Shown piece after piece: positions 7,237-14,318 of a stretch of 18,751 nucleotides of DNA; position 1 is the stretch's first letter; each line of letters begins with the position of its first letter. Below the pieces are notes generated by a model. It was not told the origin of the DNA. It saw only the letters and a list, made by a program, of their open reading frames with translations, and did no database searches. The translations under genes and the position numbers were made by a program. The DNA lies in NCBI GenBank assembly GCA_025356615.1, contig JANXSH010000352.1:1-18751 (forward strand). The letters are read 5' to 3'. The stretch comes from Planctomycetia bacterium. Lineage in GTDB: Bacteria > Planctomycetota > Planctomycetia > Gemmatales > Gemmataceae.

Positions 7237-8088
7237 GTGACCGACCTCTCCCCAACCGTGTGCATCGTCGGCGTCGGCCTCCTCGGCGGGTCGCTGGCGC
7301 TGGCGCTCAAGCAGCGCCGGCTCGTGCGCCGGGTCGTCGGCACGGATCGCCTGCCGGGCTTACTGTCCCGCGCCGTGGAGCGCGGCTTGCTCGACGAGGC
7401 GGAGCCGGACCTCGGCAGGGCCGTCGCGTCGGCGGACGTGGTCGTCTTCTGCACGCCGGTGGACGTGATCGCCGCCCAGGCGATCACCGCGTCGGCCCAT
7501 TGTAGGCCGGGGACACTGCTCACCGACGTGGGCAGCACGAAATCGGCAATCGTCACGGCGGTCGAGGGGCGCATGCCTCCGGGGGTGGACTTCGTCGGCG
7601 GGCACCCCCTGGCGGGGTCGGAGAAGAGCGGGCCGGAGTATTCGCGGATCGACCTCTTCGAGGGCAGGCTCGTCGTACTCACTCCGACTGCCACGACGAC
7701 GCCCGCCGCCCTGAACCGCGCCCGCGCGTTCTGGCTCGATCTCGGCGCGCGGGTCGAAATCCTCGGCGCGGCCGAACACGACCACGCGCTGGCCCTGACG
7801 AGCCACCTGCCTCACCTCGTCGCCAGCGTCCTCTCGGGCATCCTGCCGCCCGAGTGGGCCGGCCTGACGGCGACAGGCTTCCGCGACACGACACGCCTGG
7901 CCTCGGGCAGCCCCGAGATGTGGAAGGCCATCTTCTCGAACAACCGCGATAGCGTCCTCCAGGCGATCGACCACTTCCGCATCCACCTGGCGCAGTATCG
8001 GGCCGCGATCGCCGCCGGCGACTCCCGCGCGCTCGAACGCCTCCTCGACGACGCGAAGAGGATACGAGACGGGCTTCCGGGACGCTGA
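7237..8088 (+). CDS. tyrA: Prephenate/arogenate dehydrogenase (283 aa)
   Basis: This is a cytoplasmic enzyme of tyrosine synthesis, oxidatively decarboxylating prephenate (to 4-hydroxyphenylpyruvate) or arogenate (to tyrosine). The Rossmann dinucleotide loop is GVGLLGGS (12-19), with D37 at the end of the second strand suggesting NAD+ preference. Further TyrA motifs are TDVGSTK (96-102), GGHPLAGSEKSG (121-132), and SHLPHLVA (189-196) carrying the substrate-binding histidine region. The C-terminal all-helical dimerisation domain is complete; there is no chorismate mutase or ACT domain. The start is a GTG with GGAG 6 nt upstream inside the end of the esterase gene. It is the last gene of the tsaB-esterase-tyrA operon and converges on the glycosyltransferase gene with only 32 bp between stops. 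Which of the two substrates is used cannot be read from the sequence. Confidence 0.92.
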   Translation: MTDLSPTVCIVGVGLLGGSLALALKQRRLVRRVVGTDRLPGLLSRAVERGLLDEAEPDLGRAVASADVVVFCTPVDVIAAQAITASAHCRPGTLLTDVGSTKSAIVTAVEGRMPPGVDFVGGHPLAGSEKSGPEYSRIDLFEGRLVVLTPTATTTPAALNRARAFWLDLGARVEILGAAEHDHALALTSHLPHLVASVLSGILPPEWAGLTATGFRDTTRLASGSPEMWKAIFSNNRDSVLQAIDHFRIHLAQYRAAIAAGDSRALERLLDDAKRIRDGLPGR

Positions 8089-8120
8089 GGGGGCGGTTCC
8101 GTATCCCTCCCTACAGCGGG

Positions 8121-9779
8121 CTAGCGCATGCTCTCTTCCTCCCCGTTGGCCTCGAGGAGGAGTAATTTGTTCGCCATCTGATCCTCTCCTTCCCAGGGGT
8201 GGGTCGATTCTTCATGGACGATCCGGGCCGGGAGGTCGGCACCTGCCAGGTAGCGCCGCCGGGCCACGAACCAGCGCACACGTCCGAGTCGGATCGCCCG
8301 AGTAAGCGCCTCGGCGGTCGAATACTCCGTGGCCGTGCGGCCGAGATCGAAGACCACCGTTTCGGCGTGGAGCAACGCCAGTTTCTCCGGTTCGTGGTCG
8401 GTCCGGGTCCGCACCTCGAGGGCGAACGCCTGACGAGTCCGAAAACCATCGACCGCCGGGAGGGCGACCCAGAACCCATACCCCAGGCCCAAGAATGCGA
8501 CTCCCGCCGCGACCCAGCTCTTCGATCGGCCCGATCGCACGAGTACGAAGAGGCCGATCGACCAGCCGATCGCGAACAGCCATCGTGCCGGCAAGTCGGG
8601 AAGGTACGCATACGGCGCGGGCAGGATCCAGCGATGCGGGATGAGCGCCACGCCCGCGCATGCCACCCCCCCTACGAAGATCACCCATCCCGCAGAACGA
8701 AGGAATCGACCCCAGGGCCGCAATTCTTCTGCCGAGGCAGTCGAGACACGAGCCACGAGCAACGCGACCGCAGGCAGGATGGGTAGCAGGTAGTAGCCCC
8801 GGCGCGAAGCGGAGGCGGTGAAGAAGAGGAAGACGGCCCAGAAATAGACCCGAACCAGGCGATCCCCCTCGGCACCGCTTCGGCCCCGCGCGAAAGGGAC
8901 GAGGGCGGCCGGGAGGAAGGCGGACCACGGCGCGGCGATGACGAACAGCACGCCGACATACAGGTAGACGGGGCCGGTGTGGTTGTGCGGCGAGACGAAG
9001 CGACAAACATTCTCCCGCCAAACCATCGCCAGGCCTTCGGACGCATCCGTCCCCTGCACCGACAAGAAGAACGGGGTCAGGTACACCGCCATTGCTAGAG
9101 GGACGGCCACGATTGTCCAGGGGGTACACAACCACCGATGGCGTCGCAGGATGGCCCCTGCGCGGCCCCGGATCGTCTCCCCTTCGGCCTCCGCCATCGC
9201 GACCCAACTGCCGTGGGCGGCCATGACGACGACGGGCAGGGCGACCCCGAGCAACCCCTTGGTCAATGAAGTGATTGCCATCAACAGCCACAGGAGGACC
9301 ACCCACACCCCCGCCGGGCGATCGACGTTTCGGGCATAGAGCCAGACGACCGCCAGCACTCCCGTCACGGTCTCCACATCCGCCGTCGCCCTCCGAGCGT
9401 AGAACACGAACCCGAACGACGTGGCGAGGATGGCCCCCGCTAGAACGGAGGTGGGGGCGTCATAGAAGCGCCGGCCCAGTTGCATGACGAGGAGGACGCC
9501 GACCCAGCCGGCGACCGCCGCCGGGAGGCGGGCTGCGGTCTCGTTCACCCCGCCGGTCAGGTAGGAGGCGGCGACGATCAGCCAGTAGGATCCGAGCGGC
9601 TTGTCGTAATACGTCCGACCGTTGATCGTGGGGTGGAAATAGTCGCCGGTGGCTCGCATCTCGCGGGCCACCTCGCCCCAACGCATCTCCTCCGACACGA
9701 CCCCCCTGGTCCCGAGTTGGATGAGGAACAGCGCGGCAGCCGCTACGAGTACGGAGCCTTGGGTAACGAATCGACGCAC
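8121..9779 (-). CDS. ArnT/PMT-like membrane glycosyltransferase (552 aa)
   Basis: This is an integral membrane GT-C glycosyltransferase, related to ArnT and protein-O-mannosyltransferases (GT39/GT83). It would transfer a sugar from a polyprenyl-phosphate donor to an acceptor on the outer face of the cytoplasmic membrane. After the first membrane helix comes the family's first-loop signature: acidic EEMRWGEVAREM, GDYFHPTINGRTYYDKPLGSYW. About ten to twelve hydrophobic helices follow, with an external ASASRRGYYLLPILP stretch resembling the SRxxxYLLP motif. The C-terminal ~100 residues are soluble. The chosen GTG at 9779 has AGGAGG 7 nt upstream, while the more upstream in-frame ATG at 9833 has no ribosome binding site and adds 18 polar residues. 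Acceptor and donor are unknown; no lipid A or aminoarabinose genes lie nearby. Confidence 0.85.
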   Translation of the reverse strand: MRRFVTQGSVLVAAAALFLIQLGTRGVVSEEMRWGEVAREMRATGDYFHPTINGRTYYDKPLGSYWLIVAASYLTGGVNETAARLPAAVAGWVGVLLVMQLGRRFYDAPTSVLAGAILATSFGFVFYARRATADVETVTGVLAVVWLYARNVDRPAGVWVVLLWLLMAITSLTKGLLGVALPVVVMAAHGSWVAMAEAEGETIRGRAGAILRRHRWLCTPWTIVAVPLAMAVYLTPFFLSVQGTDASEGLAMVWRENVCRFVSPHNHTGPVYLYVGVLFVIAAPWSAFLPAALVPFARGRSGAEGDRLVRVYFWAVFLFFTASASRRGYYLLPILPAVALLVARVSTASAEELRPWGRFLRSAGWVIFVGGVACAGVALIPHRWILPAPYAYLPDLPARWLFAIGWSIGLFVLVRSGRSKSWVAAGVAFLGLGYGFWVALPAVDGFRTRQAFALEVRTRTDHEPEKLALLHAETVVFDLGRTATEYSTAEALTRAIRLGRVRWFVARRRYLAGADLPARIVHEESTHPWEGEDQMANKLLLLEANGEEESMR

Positions 9780-9786
9780 CGGCCTG

Positions 9787-9792
9787 CCTCCT
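9787..9792 (-). promoter_or_regulatory. Ribosome binding site choosing the GTG start at 9779
   Basis: AGGAGG on the minus strand, 7 nt before the GTG at 9779. It is the strongest Shine-Dalgarno match near this gene and argues against the ATG at 9833. Confidence 0.75.
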
Positions 9793-10006
9793 GCATCATG
9801 CCTCGTCGAGGCGTGGCGATGTGGGGAGATCATAGCACGATGACAGGAGGGACCGGGAGTGCAAAGAGGAGCTGGTGCAGGCGGACTCGCATCGGGGAGG
9901 ACGGAGCGGGTATACTAGACGAGGAGCATCGGGGGGGTGGGCGGAGGGCATCGGTGGGACGGAAGGTGCGATGAAAGAGGAAGCATTTGCTCTCCATTCT
10001 TTCAAT

Positions 10007-10039
10007 AATCTGTGTAATCTGCGCAATCTGCGGATGAAC
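10007..10039 (+). repeat. Single copy of the dispersed 33-nt repeat unit
   Basis: It matches the right arm of the inverted repeat (3233-3265) at 30 of 33 positions, sharing TCTGCGCAATCTGCGGAT exactly. Unlike the first site there is no inverted partner nearby. It lies 55 bp upstream of the tadA start. Confidence 0.8.
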
Positions 10040-10080
10040 TCTGACGGGATGTGTTCGTCGAGTTCTAATCGAGTCGGTTC

Positions 10081-10087
10081 GAGGAAG
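10081..10087 (+). promoter_or_regulatory. Ribosome binding site of tadA
   Basis: GAGGAAG lies 6 nt before the GTG at 10094 and fixes that start against the longer open frame. Confidence 0.7.
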
Positions 10088-10093
10088 CCTATC

Positions 10094-10603
10094 GTGGACC
10101 AGCCCCTGATCGAGACGCTCCTCGCCGACAAAGCGCATCCGCTCCACCTGTATCACATGGGGCGCGCCCTGGAAGAGGCGGAGCAGGCCTACGACGCCGA
10201 GGAGGTGCCCATTGGGGCGATCATCATTCACAGGCAGCACGGCCTGGTCGCCAGCGCCCACAACCAGCGCGAGGAGTTGATCGACCCCACTGCCCACGCG
10301 GAGATGATCGCCATCACCCAGGCGGCCCGCTCCCTCCGGAGTTGGCGACTCGAAGATTGCCTCCTCTACGTCACGCTCGAGCCTTGTCCCATGTGTGCCG
10401 GGGCCATCGTCCAGGCGCGCATCCCCTTCGTCTGCTTCGGCTGTGCCGACTCCAAGGCGGGGGCCTGCGAGACGTTGTATCAGATCACCTCGGACGCGCG
10501 CCTCAATCACCGCTGTCGCGTCCTCGGGGGCATCCGGGCGGAGGAGTGCGCCGGCATCCTGCGCCGGTTCTTCCTCGAGCGCCGGGCGGAGGGAAAGAAG
10601 TGA
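10094..10603 (+). CDS. tadA: tRNA-specific adenosine deaminase TadA (169 aa)
   Basis: TadA is a zinc-dependent deaminase converting A34 to inosine in the anticodon of tRNA-Arg(ACG). The catalytic motifs are both present: HAE (H68, E70) in PTAHAEMIAI, and PCPMC (C98, C101) in TLEPCPMCAGAIV. The core reads MGRALEEAEQA, EVPIGAIIIH and HNQRE. Its length of 169 residues from GTG is close to E. coli TadA (167). GAGGAAG lies 6 nt before the GTG, so I use it although the frame is open further upstream to 9875. That extension includes the dispersed repeat and cannot be native protein. FGCADSKAGACETLYQ corresponds to the usual GxxDxKxGA segment. It is the first gene of a plus-strand series, with 143 bp before the next gene. 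Confidence 0.92.
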   Translation: MDQPLIETLLADKAHPLHLYHMGRALEEAEQAYDAEEVPIGAIIIHRQHGLVASAHNQREELIDPTAHAEMIAITQAARSLRSWRLEDCLLYVTLEPCPMCAGAIVQARIPFVCFGCADSKAGACETLYQITSDARLNHRCRVLGGIRAEECAGILRRFFLERRAEGKK

Positions 10604-10687
10604 GCCGTCGGATCCGTCGCGATCGCGAGAAACGCACCTGGGCCGATGAGGAAGCGGCGGATTCCCACTTCCGTTGTGGGGGAGGGG

Positions 10688-10696
10688 TGGTATCAT
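10688..10696 (+). promoter_or_regulatory. Possible extended -10 promoter for the PQQ-like protein
   Basis: TGGTATCAT fits an extended -10 element (TGn followed by TATCAT) 51 nt upstream of the ATG at 10747. A weak TTCCGT lies 16 nt upstream of the TATCAT. This would allow transcription separate from tadA. Confidence 0.35.
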
Positions 10697-10746
10697 ACGT
10701 TGTGAGTGCGCGACTCCCCGCCGCACACCCCTCGCGGAGGATCCGG

Positions 10747-12315
10747 ATGCCTTCTGTGCGATCGATCGTACCGGCCCTGGCCGGTCTCTTATTGTTCGGA
10801 CCGTTCCTGCCGGCGCAGATCAGCCGGAAAGAGATATTCTCGCGGCCCGAAGTCCCCTCGAAAGAGGCCCTGGCGCGGCTCAATCTCCGCCTGGCGTGGC
10901 GAGCCTACGTCCCGACCGACGGAGGGAAGGATGCTCTCGTGCGGGTCGAACTGATCGGGAAGGATCTCGTCGTCCTGACGCGCAGCGGGACCGTCCAACG
11001 CATGGACGCCGAGACCGGCAAGGTCTACTGGCGCACGACGGTCGGCAAGGCATACACCCTGCTCCCGTTCCTGGCCGTCAACAATCGGTCCGTCTACGTC
11101 ATCGCCAACGCGAAGATGGTCGGCCTCGATCGCGTCACGGGTCGGCAGAAGTGGGAATACGACTTGCCCTCGGCGATCAGTGCCGCCCCCGTCGTCGATG
11201 AGGAGCAAATCTACGTCCCGACCTCGACGACCCGCCTGGCGGCCTTCTACCTTCCCTTCGTCACGGAAGAGTCCGTCGATTCGCCCGGCGAGGTCAACCG
11301 TCGCTCGATCCTCTATGGCGGGGATCCTTCGGACCGCAGTCCTCGTCCGAAGCCGACCTGGACGGACGTGACGAACATCCAACTCGTCTTCAAGCCGTTG
11401 CAGACAGCCACGACGATTTTCGTCATCAGCCCATCGGGCAAAGGTTTGGGCTACCCCAAGATCCCGCGCGACCCGACGGCGACGAGCGAAATCTACTCGC
11501 TCGCCACCGATGGCAAGATCCGCGTGGCACCCAACTCGTTCGGCGACACGGCCTATGTGGGCAGCGACGACGCGGCCCTCTACGCGATCAACATGAACAC
11601 CGGCAAGCTCCGCTGGCGTCACATCGCGGGCACGCCGATCACGCGAACTCCTGCGACCACTGCCAAGGATGTCTACGTCACCTCCGACCGCGAAGGGCTG
11701 GCCCGCATCGATCGTGAGTCGGGCGACGCCATGTGGCGCATTCCGAGTGGCAGATCGGTGATGAACGCCAACCCCCAGGCCGACCGCTTCCTGGCGGCTA
11801 ACGAACGCTTCGTCTATGCGTCGGACTCGAGCGGCCGGCTCCTCATCCTGGACCGCAAGCGGGGGACTCGCCTCAGCATGCTCGACACGCGGGCCTACCG
11901 GGTTCCCGTCGTCAACGAGATCACCGATCGGCTCTACCTCGCGGCGAACGATGGCCTGATCGTGTGCTTGCACGACCGCGACCAGGTCGATCCCATTCGA
12001 CACCGTCAGATACTGGAGGACGCTAGTTCGCCGGTGAAGAAGATCCTCGAGACGAAGGTCGATGAGCCGGCCGGCAAGGAAATGTTTTTCCGCGACGCCC
12101 TCGACGACCTGCGGAGGAAGTACAAGCTCAAGATCATCGTCGCCGACAACGCATTCAAGAACGCGATGCTCGAAAGCCCCAACGACCGGAAGGTCGTCCC
12201 GCCCCGGTCGGAGAACAAGCCGCTCAAGGACCACCTCCAAAAATTGCTCAAGCTGATCGACGCGACCTACCAGGTGGTCGATCAGGTGATCCTCATCATC
12301 CCAGGCAAGGGGTAG
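10747..12315 (+). CDS. Secreted PQQ-like beta-propeller protein with STN-like C-terminal domain (522 aa)
   Basis: A signal peptide (MPSVRSIVPALAGLLLFGPFLPAQ) precedes a PQQ-like/BamB-type propeller at about residues 40-430. Its blades show the usual A/D-x-T/S-G-K-x-x-W signature: DAETGKVYWR, DRVTGRQKWEY, NMNTGKLRWRH and DRESGDAMWR. Residues 445-520 form a distinct domain (FFRDALDDLRRKYKLKIIVAD, then PLKDHLQKLLK and YQVVDQVILIIP), which resembles the STN/secretin short domain. GGAGG lies 6 nt before the ATG. I saw no methanol/glucose dehydrogenase active site, so it is likely a scaffold or periplasmic binding protein, not an enzyme. The ABC permease gene begins 8 nt after the stop, suggesting co-transcription. 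Confidence 0.85.
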   Translation: MPSVRSIVPALAGLLLFGPFLPAQISRKEIFSRPEVPSKEALARLNLRLAWRAYVPTDGGKDALVRVELIGKDLVVLTRSGTVQRMDAETGKVYWRTTVGKAYTLLPFLAVNNRSVYVIANAKMVGLDRVTGRQKWEYDLPSAISAAPVVDEEQIYVPTSTTRLAAFYLPFVTEESVDSPGEVNRRSILYGGDPSDRSPRPKPTWTDVTNIQLVFKPLQTATTIFVISPSGKGLGYPKIPRDPTATSEIYSLATDGKIRVAPNSFGDTAYVGSDDAALYAINMNTGKLRWRHIAGTPITRTPATTAKDVYVTSDREGLARIDRESGDAMWRIPSGRSVMNANPQADRFLAANERFVYASDSSGRLLILDRKRGTRLSMLDTRAYRVPVVNEITDRLYLAANDGLIVCLHDRDQVDPIRHRQILEDASSPVKKILETKVDEPAGKEMFFRDALDDLRRKYKLKIIVADNAFKNAMLESPNDRKVVPPRSENKPLKDHLQKLLKLIDATYQVVDQVILIIPGKG

Positions 12316-12322
12316 TGCGCGG

Positions 12323-13942
12323 TTGCGTCTTCGTACCTTCGTCGGGGCGCTCCTCGCACTCTTCATCGCCCTGCCGCTCGCTGCCCCTCTGTCCCACGTC
12401 CTCGCGCCGTCGGCCTGGCCCGACGGCGCGACCTACGCGCGTGTCGGGATCCTCGCGAGCAACACGGCCCGCCTGGTCATCGGGACGCTCCTCCTCGCCG
12501 TGCCCCTCGGCGTCGCCCTCGCCGTGCTGATCGAGCGGACTAACCTCCCCGGACGCGGCGTCCTCCGCGCGCTGCTCTGGGTGCCGCTGTTCGTCCCGCT
12601 GCCGTTGTTCACCGCCGGGTGGCAGGCCGTCCTCGGGGCGGACGGTTGGCTACCGATGTGGTCGGGCGAATACGCCCCGTGGGCGCTCGGTATCGGGTCC
12701 GCCGTGTGGATCCACGCGATGGCCGGCGTGCCGTGGGTCGCCTTGATCGTGCAGAGCGGCCTTCGCGCCGTCGAGCCGGAACTGGAGGAGGATGCCCTCC
12801 TCGTGCGCCCGGCCAACTGGGTTCTTTGGCGAGTCACTCTGCCGAGGTCGCTCGCCTCCGTCGCGGCGGCGGCGCTGTGGGTCGCCCTCATGACGGCGGG
12901 CGAGATCAGCGTCGCAGACTTGATGCAGGTCCGCACTTTCGCCGAGGAGGTGAACACGCAACTCGTCAGCGCTGAGCGCGACTCCAGCGGAGGCGATCCG
13001 CTGGGCCGGGCCGTCGTCGTCAGCCTCCTCTGGGTCGTCGTCGTCACGGCGGCAATCCTTTGGCTCGCGCGTCGCTCGGATCGGCTGGTCCCTGGTGGCG
13101 TCGTCAGCTATCGCCCCGCACTGCGGCTCTCACGCGGGTGGTGGGGGGTGCCCCTCTGCCTGTGCCTCCTGCTCCTCCTCGCGGCGATGGCGACGGTCCC
13201 CGTGATGGGCCTCGTCTATCGAGCGGGCGTCTCCGGTCCGGGGAACCTCTGGACGTGGTCCGAACTGGGACATCAGGTGATGCGAGCGTGGAAGCTCGAG
13301 CGTGGCTTGCTGACACACACGCTCCTGGGGGCGCTGGCGACGGGAGTATTCACGACGGCCCTGGCGTTCCTCGCCTGCTGGGTGTCGCGCGGATCGGGCT
13401 GGTTCCGTGTCGGCCTCCTCGTCCTGGTCGGAGTCGCATGGGCGATGCCGGGGCCGGTCGTCGGGTTGGGGGCGAAGGAGGTGTTTCGTCGGATCGTCGA
13501 GGCGACGGAATCCTTCACCCCCTGGCCGGCGCGATGGCTCTGGTATGGGCCGTCTCCTCTGCCGGTCATTTTGGTTCATGCCGTGCGGATGTTCCCCTTC
13601 GCCGTCGCCATCCTCTGGCCGGCGATTCGCTTGATACCGAACGAACTCTTCGAGAGGGCGCGACTCGACGGCCTCGGCCCCGTCGGCGAGCTGAGGGCGA
13701 TCGTCTGGCCCCTGGCGCGGAGGGGCTGTGTGCTATCGCTACTCGCAGTGTCGGTGTTATCGATCGGCGAGATCAGCGCCGCGAAGATCGTCAGCACGCC
13801 GGGGGCCGAGACCTTCGCCGAGGTCGTCTGGACGCAGATGCACTACGGGGTCGGCCCCGACCTGGCGGCGCGGTGCCTCATGCTGTTGGCGGTAGTACTC
13901 GTGGGGGCGGGCCTTCTCGGGATCGCGAGGGACTGGCGTTGA
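12323..13942 (+). CDS. ABC transporter permease with two fused membrane domains (iron/thiamine type, 539 aa)
   Basis: This cytoplasmic-membrane permease carries two BPD-type domains in one chain, as in FbpB/ThiP-like importers for ferric iron or thiamine. Each half has an EAA-like cytoplasmic loop: VEPELEEDALL...TLPRS (150-176) and FERARLDGLGPVGELRAIVWPLA (443-465). Each half also repeats GEISxAxx, followed by TFAE and TQ, at 193-213 and 482-505, showing an internal duplication. About twelve hydrophobic segments are visible. The start is TTG at 12323, the only in-frame start near the 5' end that matches the hydrophobic N-terminus (MRLRTFVGALLALFIAL), with AAGGGG 10 nt upstream. No ATPase or solute-binding protein is encoded nearby, so they must lie elsewhere or be shared. 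The substrate cannot be assigned from this sequence. Confidence 0.86.
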   Translation: MRLRTFVGALLALFIALPLAAPLSHVLAPSAWPDGATYARVGILASNTARLVIGTLLLAVPLGVALAVLIERTNLPGRGVLRALLWVPLFVPLPLFTAGWQAVLGADGWLPMWSGEYAPWALGIGSAVWIHAMAGVPWVALIVQSGLRAVEPELEEDALLVRPANWVLWRVTLPRSLASVAAAALWVALMTAGEISVADLMQVRTFAEEVNTQLVSAERDSSGGDPLGRAVVVSLLWVVVVTAAILWLARRSDRLVPGGVVSYRPALRLSRGWWGVPLCLCLLLLLAAMATVPVMGLVYRAGVSGPGNLWTWSELGHQVMRAWKLERGLLTHTLLGALATGVFTTALAFLACWVSRGSGWFRVGLLVLVGVAWAMPGPVVGLGAKEVFRRIVEATESFTPWPARWLWYGPSPLPVILVHAVRMFPFAVAILWPAIRLIPNELFERARLDGLGPVGELRAIVWPLARRGCVLSLLAVSVLSIGEISAAKIVSTPGAETFAEVVWTQMHYGVGPDLAARCLMLLAVVLVGAGLLGIARDWR

Positions 13943-13949
13943 GGAGACC

Positions 13950-13994
13950 TCGCCCCCGGCTCCCTCTCCTTCGAGGAGCGGGAGCCGGGGGCGA
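13950..13994. terminator. Strong hairpin after the permease gene
   Basis: TCGCCCCCGGCTCCC (13950-13964) pairs perfectly with GGGAGCCGGGGGCGA (13980-13994), and an inner CTCCT/AGGAG stem closes on a TCG loop. The structure starts 8 nt after the permease stop. No poly-U follows. It sits between two convergent frames (permease and the small minus-strand ORF), so it could serve both. Confidence 0.7.
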
Positions 13995-14008
13995 ATCACA
14001 GGCGTCGC

Positions 14009-14266
14009 TCACTCTCTGATCATGACCGGAAGAGTCTGAAGGGGCACCTCGTGACGCGGAGTCGGGTGACGTTTCAGGTAGGTGCCGGGGGAAGCGGGGC
14101 GACGTTCCAGCAACTCAGCCAGCCGGACGAGCTCCAGGCGGAGGCGGTGCGCCTGCTCGGATCGATAGCCGTTGAGCCACCCTTCCGAAGTCCGTCCATG
14201 CGAGATGTCTGCATGGGATGTAGCCAGAATGCTGCACCCCTTTCTATACTTGACTTCCTCCTCCAT
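14009..14266 (-). CDS. Possible small protein (85 aa), doubtful
   Basis: This is the only substantial open frame in the 376-bp gap between the permease and the amidohydrolase genes. The ATG at 14266 is followed by a polar N-terminus, then an amphipathic helix (RLRLELVRLAELLERRP) and a basic tail (TYLKRHPTPRHEVPL). The C-terminal half uses GC-ending codons like the neighbouring genes; the N-terminal half less so. No good Shine-Dalgarno sequence precedes the ATG, and I recognise no family. The strong hairpin 15 bp past its stop fits a convergent gene pair and is the main reason to list it. It may instead be a remnant of a longer gene or a chance frame. Confidence 0.35.
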   Translation of the reverse strand: MEEEVKYRKGCSILATSHADISHGRTSEGWLNGYRSEQAHRLRLELVRLAELLERRPASPGTYLKRHPTPRHEVPLQTLPVMIRE

Positions 14267-14318
14267 CGGGGTTTGCCGGGAGGGTCTACACCGAACTTCG
14301 GCCTAGCGGATCAGATCC

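Larger units (their letters stand above)
9780..10093. other. Divergent intergenic region between glycosyltransferase and tadA
   Basis: This 314-bp region contains the ribosome binding sites of both flanking genes, a dispersed-repeat copy (10007-10039), and a TATACT (9911-9916) that could be a plus-strand -10 box but lacks a good -35. The tadA frame is open through much of it, yet the translation is low-complexity and unrelated to TadA. Confidence 0.55.

Noticed and set aside
9911..9916. tadA promoter based on TATACT
   Set aside because: It has no acceptable -35 at 16-18 nt and is 178 nt from the start; kept only as a remark on the region.
9875..10093. N-terminal extension of TadA starting at an ATG at 9875 or 9971
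   Set aside because: It contains the dispersed repeat (NLCNLRNLR) and has no TadA resemblance, while a GTG at 10094 has a good ribosome binding site and gives the family's usual length.
10789..12366. 525-aa minus-strand reading frame opposite the PQQ-like gene
   Set aside because: It is an antisense shadow with Arg/Asp/Val-biased composition; the plus strand shows the propeller blade repeats.
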